The notes under the pieces: model-generated
Told to the model about the DNA's origin: nothing
The model's database searches: none
Seen by the model: the letters and a program-made list of their open reading frames with translations, nothing else
Made by a program: the position numbers and the translations under genes
Shown: piece after piece, positions 28,898-33,937 of the stretch
Position numbering within the stretch: the first letter of the stretch is position 1
Layout of the letters: each line of letters opens with the position of its first letter
Origin: a virus
DNA: 33,937 nucleotides
Direction: 5' to 3' (one strand)
Virus record (IMG/VR): IMGVR_UViG_3300009163_002667
Span: 1 to 33,937 of that record

Positions 28898-29598
28898 GCC
28901 GCATCTCCGTCAAAGGGGTTGTCGTCTTCCACGGGCGGGGGCGGCGCGAGGTACGTCCGCAGGTCCGCCGCCCACTCGCCGCGCACCTTGCCCGCGAGGT
29001 ACTGCGCGGTCTTGATGCTCCACGTCTCGGGCGGGCCGGGGGACTTGCCCGTCTTCGCCTCGCAGAACTCGAGGAAGCCCACCATGTCGCAGTTCATTTC
29101 GCGCAGCACGGCGCGCACGGACGCGCGGTAGTCGTCGGCGCCCGGGGCCGGCGCGTCGTCCTGCTGCACGGCGCGGGGCTGCGTGCGCTTGGGCTCGTCC
29201 TTGAGCACGTCGATGCGGTGCTCGACCTTGCTTTTCTTGCTCGCGGCGAGGGTGATTTTCTTCGGCCCGTCGATGTGGCTCATGCCGCTGATACGGATTC
29301 CGCCGACCTCGACGCCGCCGTACTTGACGGTCGGGTCGCGGTACAGGCGAACGAGGCGCCCGGCCCACGCGGACGGGGCGGAACCCCAAAGCGCGGCCAG
29401 CACTCGCATCGTCGTCTTGCACGGCTTCCACGGCCGGAGGCCGCCGTCAAGCTCGACCGTGACCGGCTGTTCCATGCCGCCCGTGATGCGCGCCGAAACT
29501 ACTCGCACGGTCACAGGGCCGGCAATCAAGTCGTCCGCGTTCAACTGGTCGCTCTTCGCGGCCAGCAAAGGGGTGATGTCGTCGTTGTCGTTGCTCAC
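28894..29598 (-). CDS. putative DNA-binding/recombination partner protein
   Basis: A 234-residue leftward protein from GTG 29598, with an AGGAGG ribosome site and a GTGA overlap with the exonuclease. The N-terminal half has beta-rich repeats (ADDLIAGPVTVRVVSARITGG, QPVTVELDGGLRPWKPCKTTMRVLAALWGS, RLVRLYRDPTVKYGGVEVGGIRISGMS), a pattern I associate with an OB-like phage protein group of unknown function often beside recombination genes. After a Pro-rich linker comes a helical C-terminus with WSIKTAQYLAGKVRGEWAADLR. Tight coupling to the exonuclease suggests a single-strand DNA-binding or annealing role. Confidence 0.65.
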   Translation of the reverse strand: MSNDNDDITPLLAAKSDQLNADDLIAGPVTVRVVSARITGGMEQPVTVELDGGLRPWKPCKTTMRVLAALWGSAPSAWAGRLVRLYRDPTVKYGGVEVGGIRISGMSHIDGPKKITLAASKKSKVEHRIDVLKDEPKRTQPRAVQQDDAPAPGADDYRASVRAVLREMNCDMVGFLEFCEAKTGKSPGPPETWSIKTAQYLAGKVRGEWAADLRTYLAPPPPVEDDNPFDGDAA

Positions 29599-30461
29599 GC
29601 TTCGCCTCCTGCGTCTTCGATGGTCATCTCGTCGGCGGGGTAGGCCCACGCCGGCAAATCAAACTCCACCTCGCCCACGACGGGGCCGGGCCAGCTGCCT
29701 GACGCCTCGCACTGCGCGAGCGTCGCCAGGGCCGCTCGGTACTCCTGTCGCCCTCGCTCGAGCACATGCTCGGGAATGCGGTACACCGCGACCGCGTGGG
29801 GCGCGGCAGACTCGACCACGATTTCGACCACGGCCGGCAGGCGCCCCGTGATGGCCTGGAAACCGTCGCAGTAGAACGCCCACTGCCAGTGATAGCAGAG
29901 GTCCGCGGCTTGCGCGGCGAACTTGCGGGGGCGCAAGTCGCGCGTGGTCTTGAGGCCGACCACAACGTCACACCCGTCGATGGCCGTCAGCCAATCCACG
30001 CGGCCCTTGCAGGCCGTCCCCGTCTCCGCGTCGTGCCAGGCCATCGACACCTCGGCGTGACCGTGGCAAAGGTACACCATGGCCTCGGGGCAGCCGCGGA
30101 CGGCCGCAGCGATGGCGAGCGCGGTTGCGTGCTCGTCTTCAATCAACACGACGCGGCAGGCTGCCTCGGCGTCTGCCTTGAAGGCATCCCAATCCTTGCC
30201 GCGCCGGATGCCTCCGGTCCACGTGACGAACTCGGCAGAGAAGCGCGCGGGCTCCAGCGTGGCGCAGTGAGCGGCCGTCCCGAGCGCCATGGCCGAGCTC
30301 GTGGACTTCGGGTTGTCCTTTGCGTGCCTGTAGTGCAGCGGGGAGCAGTTGAACTCCTTCAAGCTCGACACGTTGACTCCCGCCGCGGCGCGGTAGTTGC
30401 CGAACGGCACATCGGCCACGATGCGCCCGGCCGAGTTGGATTCGAGCGTGCGCGCGCTCAT
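29595..30461 (-). CDS. RecE/YqaJ-type PD-(D/E)XK exonuclease with a changed active site
   Basis: A 288-residue leftward protein from 30461. It has the DUF3799/RecE C-terminal plan: VSSLKEFNCSPLHYRHAK (31-48), SSAMALGTAAHCATLEP, RRGKDWDAF, AEVSMAWHD, CKGRVDWLT and the closing YHWQWAFYCDG (190-200). Such enzymes degrade the 5' strand in phage recombination. Expected catalytic residues are H65, E137, D156, then D-x-K. The last motif reads G169-L-K171 where an aspartate should precede LK. The codon is GGC, one transition from GAC. The protein may be inactive, altered, or the sequence may contain an error. Confidence 0.8.
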   Translation of the reverse strand: MSARTLESNSAGRIVADVPFGNYRAAAGVNVSSLKEFNCSPLHYRHAKDNPKSTSSAMALGTAAHCATLEPARFSAEFVTWTGGIRRGKDWDAFKADAEAACRVVLIEDEHATALAIAAAVRGCPEAMVYLCHGHAEVSMAWHDAETGTACKGRVDWLTAIDGCDVVVGLKTTRDLRPRKFAAQAADLCYHWQWAFYCDGFQAITGRLPAVVEIVVESAAPHAVAVYRIPEHVLERGRQEYRAALATLAQCEASGSWPGPVVGEVEFDLPAWAYPADEMTIEDAGGEA

Positions 30462-30736
30462 GCCGGCACCTGCACGTCGTACTCGGCCCCATCTCGGCGG
30501 CCCTGCTCGTAGGCGTCCTTAAAGTCGCGCTCGGTCAGACCTGGGGCCACGCGCATCGCCTCGCAGACGATGGCCGCGGCCTCGTTGGCGATGCACGCGG
30601 CGGTCGCGGCGACGGCCTGGGCTTCCACCGCGGTCAGCGTGTCACCGGCGCGGCGGGCCTTGCTGTTGTGGCCGATAAGCATGTCGAGCCGGGCAGCGAT
30701 TCGGCCGATGCGCTGGTCGATGTCAGTGGTGTTCAT
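30458..30736 (-). CDS. small helical protein
   Basis: A 92-residue leftward protein from 30736 (ATGA overlap). It is helical throughout, with AVEAQAVAATAACIANEAAAIVC and a charged C-terminal TERDFKDAYEQGRRDGAEYD segment. It lies directly before the exonuclease gene in translation order. No motif is recognised. Confidence 0.6.
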   Translation of the reverse strand: MNTTDIDQRIGRIAARLDMLIGHNSKARRAGDTLTAVEAQAVAATAACIANEAAAIVCEAMRVAPGLTERDFKDAYEQGRRDGAEYDVQVPA

Positions 30737-30957
30737 GCCGCGTCTCCGTTGCCGCAGATGCGCTCCATGGCGTCCTGCCCGTCCTTGAACTTCGCAGAAC
30801 TGAGGGCGGCGACGGCAGTGTCCACAAGCCCGGTCAGCACGAGCGTCAGCGCGTAAAACTGGCGGTCGTCGAGCAGTTGCTCGGCGCGCTTGAGGTCACA
30901 GCGGATGCGCTCAATTCGGCCGCCTTCAAGGCTGCTCATGATGGCGTCGGCGCTCAT
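30733..30957 (-). CDS. small helical protein
   Basis: A 74-residue leftward protein from 30957, coupled by ATGA on both sides. It contains GGRIERIRCDLKRAEQLLDDRQFYALTLVLTGLVDTAVAALSS, a helical-hairpin-like segment, and ends ERICGNGDAA. It may regulate or associate with its neighbours; no family is visible. Confidence 0.6.
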   Translation of the reverse strand: MSADAIMSSLEGGRIERIRCDLKRAEQLLDDRQFYALTLVLTGLVDTAVAALSSAKFKDGQDAMERICGNGDAA

Positions 30958-31172
30958 GCGGCCAACTCCACCCGGGCCGCGTCACGCAGCGCGCGGCGGC
31001 AGTGGTCGCACAGGCCGCGGTCGGAGAGCAGGTCACGCACGTTGTCGACCTCGATTGACGCTCGCACGATGTCGCGCAGGGCCTTGTCGCGCTGCAGGAC
31101 GAGCAGCCGATTGACGCGGACGAGCTTGCGGACTCGGCGCTCAAGTCTGACGGTTGTATTGTCTCGGTCCAT
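30954..31172 (-). CDS. first gene of the leftward operon, CxxC-type small protein
   Basis: A 72-residue leftward protein. Of the possible starts I chose 31172, since AAGGAG lies six bases before it; starts at 31178 and 31247 lack a proper site. It is basic (RLERRVRKLVRVNRLL) with a C-terminal CDHCRRALRDAARVELAA, a CxxC pair that could bind zinc. It opens the operon after the predicted promoter at 31219-31247. Likely a small DNA-binding or regulatory protein, with no firm family. Confidence 0.62.
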   Translation of the reverse strand: MDRDNTTVRLERRVRKLVRVNRLLVLQRDKALRDIVRASIEVDNVRDLLSDRGLCDHCRRALRDAARVELAA

Positions 31173-31218
31173 CTCCATCTCCTTTGCATTGGGCGTCTTG
31201 TGCGCCGGTTGTGGGATG

Positions 31219-31247
31219 AAGGTACGCCGGGCAGATTCTTTGCGCAA
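31219..31247 (-). promoter_or_regulatory. candidate leftward promoter of the early operon
   Basis: Reading leftward, TTGCGC (31247-31242) and TACCTT (31224-31219) are 17 bases apart. Both match the consensus poorly (three of six each), but the TAxxxT form resembles the phage's own TAGCGT and TACGGT elements. The -35 lies in the palindrome TTGCGCAA (31240-31247), a possible operator. The leader of about 40 bases carries AAGGAG. Confidence 0.42.
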
Positions 31248-31283
31248 GTCGTTTCGTAGTCTTTTTTTAGCACACTTTTACTA

Positions 31284-31312
31284 TTGACGTGCGGCGCCGG
31301 CTTCTTTACGGT
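31284..31312 (+). promoter_or_regulatory. predicted leaderless promoter of the Cro/CI-like gene
   Basis: TTGACG at 31284-31289, a 17-base spacer, and TACGGT at 31307-31312, with six bases before the ATG at 31319. Its spacing and -35 match the promoter of the ParB-like gene. The AT-rich stretch 31255-31283, including seven T in a row, lies just upstream and is shared with the divergent promoter. Confidence 0.65.
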
Positions 31313-31318
31313 TGCCCC

Positions 31319-31525
31319 ATGCTCAACGAACAAATCGAAATATGGTGTGCGGCAAACGGCAAAAACCGGGCCGCATTGGCCGATGCGCTAGGGACGACCG
31401 CGAACGCTATCAGCAAGTGGGCATCGCGTCGCTCGGTCCCGCGCGTTGAGACGAACAAGCGCATCGCGGAGTTACTCGGGCTCGACCCGGTGAAGCTCCG
31501 AGAATGGTTCAAGTCGAAGCCGTGA
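31319..31525 (+). CDS. Cro/CI-like regulator
   Basis: A 68-residue protein. An upstream GTG at 31289 lies inside the promoter, so ATG 31319 is preferred. It is a single XRE-type helix-turn-helix: NRAALADALGTTANAISKWASRRSVPRVETNKRIAELLGL (about 15-55). It is like lambda Cro in size and shape and is encoded at a divergent control region, where it would set early against late or lytic against lysogenic expression. Being leaderless, it resembles lambda cI made from PRM. There is no dimerisation or cleavage domain. Confidence 0.82.
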   Translation: MLNEQIEIWCAANGKNRAALADALGTTANAISKWASRRSVPRVETNKRIAELLGLDPVKLREWFKSKP

Positions 31526-31674
31526 AGCTCTGCCCGACCCGTCAGCAACGACGGGCAGGGGTCCGCACTGACAAGGCCGGAAATTCTTCCGGAGTCAGGG
31601 ATGTGGCGCGCACCGGCCGCGCGCGGAAAGCCGGGAACGTTTTCAGCGTGGGGCGCTCGTGTCGTATTGGCTGA
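31522..31674 (+). CDS. possible 50-residue basic protein
   Basis: GTG 31522 overlaps the regulator's stop as GTGA, and the frame closes 16 bases into the replication gene, so it fills the gap exactly. The product is basic and Gly/Arg-rich (CPTRQQRRAGVRTDKAG...ARTGRARKAGN). Its junctions look like those of accepted genes, but the DNA also holds strong inverted repeats (31530-31598), so it could be non-coding regulatory sequence instead. Confidence 0.35.
   Translation: MKLCPTRQQRRAGVRTDKAGNSSGVRDVARTGRARKAGNVFSVGRSCRIG
31530..31598 (+). repeat. two strong inverted repeats between the regulator and the initiator
   Basis: First, CTGCCCG (31530-31536) with CGGGCAG (31552-31558), which competes with CCCGTC/GACGGG (31538-31543/31550-31555). 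Second, an extended hairpin: CTGAC (31568-31572), CCGGAA (31577-31582), loop ATTC, TTCCGG (31587-31592), GTCAG (31594-31598), with AAGG and A as bulges. Eleven base pairs surround a four-base loop. Neither has a T-run. They may be operators, a structured RNA before the initiator, or an attachment-type site. Confidence 0.55.
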
Positions 31675-32558
31675 AGCTCTATCAGGACACCCACGCAGAC
31701 GCCAGATTGCGCAAGGCCCGCGCTCGCGCAATCTGGCCTTGGATTCTCTGTCGCCTCAAAGACGGGGACGGGTTCGCGACTGACGCGGACCTCGACCCGT
31801 GGCGAGCTGCGGACGACCACGACGAGGTGTTCACTGAAGCCGAAGCGGCCGGGATGATTGAGCGGCTGAAGTCGGCCGGCCTGCTCGTGTCGACGGATTG
31901 CGGATGGGCCTGCCCAGATTGGGAGCGCCACGTCGGCGACCCGACGAACGCAGAGAGGCAGAGGCGATTCAAGGAACGGAAGCGCGCGCAGGAGCAATCA
32001 AGGGAAACGGTAACGCCAGGTAACAGTTACCGACCGTTACTAACGTTAGGTAACGGCGGTAACGGTAGAGCAGAGCAGAGCAGAGCAGAGAAGAAAGACG
32101 GTGATGAAGTAGAGGCTACGCGCGTGCGTGCGGTTGAAACACCGGCGCCGACCGTGGCCGAGTCCGCTCATGACGACGTGCAGACGAAAATCCAGGGCCA
32201 CCCGGCGCACGACGCAATCCTCCCGATTGCCAGCGTCGCTTTTTCCGTCCTCGGCGTCTGCCCTGAGGTCTACACCCTCGAATCATGGCTTCAAGCCGGC
32301 TACTCGCTGGCACGAATCGAATACGGGTTGCGGCAGGCGAAGCAGTCTGCATCCGGTCAATGGATGCCCATGGGCAAGATCATCATCTCCGCGGGTCGAT
32401 GGATGCAGCGCGCCGCACCGGAAGAATACCATAAGCGGCCTCAGCAGGCCGCAGGGGTTGCGAAAACGGTGCAACCCATATCCACGCCGCATGAACAGGT
32501 CAGGCGGCCTCTAACGCCAGAAGAGACGTCCGCAATGCTTGAGGAACTTGGCGTATGA
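31659..32558 (+). CDS. replication initiator, winged-helix, with iterons inside the gene
   Basis: A 299-residue protein from GTG 31659, preceded by a GTGGGG purine stretch. The N-terminus (MSYWLKLYQDTHADARLRKARARAIWPWILCRLKD) and the AEAAGMIERLKSAGLLVS segment have the form of phage replication-initiator winged helices of the lambda O/DnaD type. A basic stretch (ERQRRFKERKRAQEQSRE) follows. Residues about 118-150 are encoded by the iteron array and are probably an unstructured linker. The C-terminal 100 residues (LESWLQAGYSLARIEYGLRQAKQ) are helical and may contact the helicase. Lambda O has the same plan. The helicase gene follows at once (ATGA overlap). Confidence 0.75.
   Translation: MSYWLKLYQDTHADARLRKARARAIWPWILCRLKDGDGFATDADLDPWRAADDHDEVFTEAEAAGMIERLKSAGLLVSTDCGWACPDWERHVGDPTNAERQRRFKERKRAQEQSRETVTPGNSYRPLLTLGNGGNGRAEQSRAEKKDGDEVEATRVRAVETPAPTVAESAHDDVQTKIQGHPAHDAILPIASVAFSVLGVCPEVYTLESWLQAGYSLARIEYGLRQAKQSASGQWMPMGKIIISAGRWMQRAAPEEYHKRPQQAAGVAKTVQPISTPHEQVRRPLTPEETSAMLEELGV
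32009..32102 (+). repeat. candidate replication origin: GGTAAC iterons and purine-rich repeat
   Basis: GGTAAC or its complement occurs at 32009-32014, 32019-32024, 32026-32031 (reverse), 32035-32040 (reverse, GTAACG), 32049-32054 and 32058-32063, with the palindrome TAACGTTA at 32041-32048 in the middle. Directly after come four perfect AGAGC repeats (32067-32086) and a purine-only stretch to about 32098. Iterons beside a strand-biased, easily melted region within the initiator gene match the layout of lambda ori. The A+T and purine skew are unlike the rest of the phage. Confidence 0.72.
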
Positions 32559-33904
32559 AACTGAACCGAACCGAACTCGCAGAAGTCCAGACCATCGCGT
32601 GCTGCCTCGCAGGCGGCGCCGAGGCCATCGACGCGGCGTCCGACAACTGCGGCCCCGAGGACTTTGTGAACGCCCGAGCCGCGTCGGCGTTCAGGGCGAT
32701 GGTGCAGCTTGTGCACCGCGGCGACCCCGTGGACGTCGTGACCGTGGCCACGACCATGGGCGGCGCGGCGTGGAATCGCGAGTCGGGCGGGTCTGCGCTG
32801 GACGCGGACGCGCTCCAGTGGCTCGTCGACCTCGAGACAAACGCGCCGGGGGCTCGGGACGTCACGCACCACGCGAAACGGGTCCGCACCGCCGCCCGCC
32901 TCCGGGGCATTGAAGAAGCCTGCCGCGCCGGCCTCGCCGCTTGCCAGTCCGCCAGCGACGACACTGACGCCGCGGCTCAGGTCGCGGACGGCATCGTCGA
33001 GGGCCTGCTCGCGGTCGGCGACAAGGCGAGCGGGGCAACGTCCATTCGCATCTCCGGCGCTGTCAAGCTCATGCTCGCGGACTTCAAGGCCCGGCAGACG
33101 ACGCCGATTGAACGGCAGTACGTGCGGACTGGATTGAGCAAGCTCGACAACCTGGTCGACGGCTACCGGCCCGGTCACCTGTACCTGGTCGGCGGCGCCC
33201 CGGGGCACGGCAAAACCGGCTTCCTCACCTTCGCTGCGGTGCAAGGGGCCATCGCGGGGGCTGCGGTGCTCTACGCGTCGGCCGAGGTGCCTGCAGAGGC
33301 CATCGCGCAGCGTGTCGTGTGCAACGTCGCCCGCGTGGACGGTCGGAAGCTGGAGCGGCTCGACCTCGACCGCGACGAGACGACGCAGGTTGTGGGGAGC
33401 GCGCACCGCATCGCCGAGTGGCCGCTGTCCATCCTCGATGCGCCGGCTTTGACTGTTGGCTTGCTCGACCGCGAGATCCGCCGGCACGTCAAGCGCAACC
33501 CGGAGCGAATCGGCGTCTTGGTCGTGGACTACCTGCAGCTCGTCCGCGCGAGCGGGAAGCACGGCAGCCGGGAGCAGGAGGTCGCCGAGGTCGCGGACGG
33601 CCTGCTTGAGCTATCCAAGCGGCACCGCATCGTGGTCATCGCCGGGGCACAGCTCAATCGTGCGGGCGGGCAGCGGTCGGACAAACGTCCAGTCAGCGCC
33701 GACCTTCGCGAGTCAAGCCGCGGGGAGCACAACGCGTCTGTGGTGCTCATGCTCTATCGCCCGGGCATGAACGGCGAGGAGGCCGCAGACCCGACGCACG
33801 CCGAAATCATCGTCCGCAAAAACAGACTCGGGCCGCTCGGAACCGCGCTCTGCGTGTTCGACGCCGCCCGCAACACATGGAGGGACCGGGATGGATCTTT
33901 TTGA
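32555..33904 (+). CDS. dnaB: replicative DNA helicase, DnaB-type
   Basis: A 449-residue helicase, ATG 32555 (ATGA overlap). Residues 1-165 resemble the DnaB N-terminal domain (EVQTIACCLAGGAEAIDAAS, PEDFVNARAASAF). The RecA-like motor has Walker A GGAPGHGKT at 213-221, the catalytic Glu 244 in YASAEVPAEAI, Walker B VLVVDYLQL at 321-329 and QLNR near 367. A DLRESSRG segment and RKNRLGPLG supply the expected arginines. It unwinds the fork, loaded by the initiator encoded just before it. The length is near normal. The end overlaps the last gene by 14 bases. Confidence 0.9.
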   Translation: MKLNRTELAEVQTIACCLAGGAEAIDAASDNCGPEDFVNARAASAFRAMVQLVHRGDPVDVVTVATTMGGAAWNRESGGSALDADALQWLVDLETNAPGARDVTHHAKRVRTAARLRGIEEACRAGLAACQSASDDTDAAAQVADGIVEGLLAVGDKASGATSIRISGAVKLMLADFKARQTTPIERQYVRTGLSKLDNLVDGYRPGHLYLVGGAPGHGKTGFLTFAAVQGAIAGAAVLYASAEVPAEAIAQRVVCNVARVDGRKLERLDLDRDETTQVVGSAHRIAEWPLSILDAPALTVGLLDREIRRHVKRNPERIGVLVVDYLQLVRASGKHGSREQEVAEVADGLLELSKRHRIVVIAGAQLNRAGGQRSDKRPVSADLRESSRGEHNASVVLMLYRPGMNGEEAADPTHAEIIVRKNRLGPLGTALCVFDAARNTWRDRDGSF

Positions 33905-33937
33905 ACTCGATACCATGGCTGCCCTGCTTGAGAATCA
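33891..33937 (+). CDS. start of an early gene, partial
   Basis: ATG 33891 opens a new frame inside the end of the helicase gene. Fifteen codons are visible (MDLFELDTMAALLEN) before the window ends. Preceding bases GGAGGGACCGGG offer a good ribosome site. A short helix is predicted. The function cannot be told. Confidence 0.55.
   Translation, partial: MDLFELDTMAALLEN

Noticed and set aside
32067-32098. AGAGC repeats as a CRISPR or microsatellite
   Set aside because: Units are five bases with no spacers, inside a coding frame next to iterons; they fit the purine-rich side of an origin, not a CRISPR array.
1-33937. tRNA, rRNA, transposase or integrase genes
   Set aside because: I looked for cloverleaf-type sequences and for transposase or integrase motifs among the plausible proteins and saw none; small structured RNAs cannot be excluded by eye.

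Overview
This window is most of a GC-rich, tailed double-stranded DNA phage or prophage, with almost no non-coding space. The head genes resemble those of the Mu-like lineage: a DUF935/gp29-type portal, a protease whose scaffold starts internally, and a gpF-type minor head protein. The tail looks long and non-contractile: one tube protein, a frameshifted assembly chaperone, a 579-residue tape measure and no sheath, so the virion is probably a siphovirus. The host is probably Gram-negative, because the lysis genes end in an overlapping Rz/Rz1-like spanin pair. No integrase, transposase, tRNA or rRNA is visible, so lifestyle and host genus cannot be read from this window.

Layout. 1-670: the end of a RecU-like resolvase and two tiny genes. 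702-3720: ParB-like protein, Mom-like DNA modification enzyme, small and large terminase. 3789-12930: portal, protease/scaffold, decoration protein, major capsid, connectors and tail tube. 12944-21503: tail chaperone with a -1 frameshift, tape measure and four tail-tip proteins, the last a 1002-residue hub candidate. 21610-26207: endolysin, three genes with signal-peptide-like N-termini (including the tail fibre), membrane proteins and spanins. 26194-31172, all leftward: small early genes, an HNH protein, a putative DNA-binding protein and a RecE/YqaJ-type exonuclease. 31173-31318: a divergent control region. 31319-33937, rightward: a Cro/CI-like regulator, a replication initiator with an origin-like iteron array inside it, a DnaB-type helicase and the start of one more gene.

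How the parts fit. Nearly every gene overlaps its neighbour by an ATGA, GTGA or TGATG junction, so expression relies on translational coupling within long operons. Where coupling is broken the phage often places a -10 element 6-7 bases before the ATG, which predicts leaderless mRNAs for the ParB, portal, regulator and (less surely) endolysin genes. The initiator, iterons and helicase form a replication module. The exonuclease and its neighbour form a recombination module. Mom and ParB sit against the terminase, so DNA modification is probably made late and close to packaging.

The most notable signals are the leaderless-promoter set, the iteron array inside the initiator gene, a frameshift signal with slippery run, stem and stop, a PD-(D/E)XK exonuclease lacking one catalytic aspartate, and Sec-type signal peptides on three coupled genes including the tail fibre.
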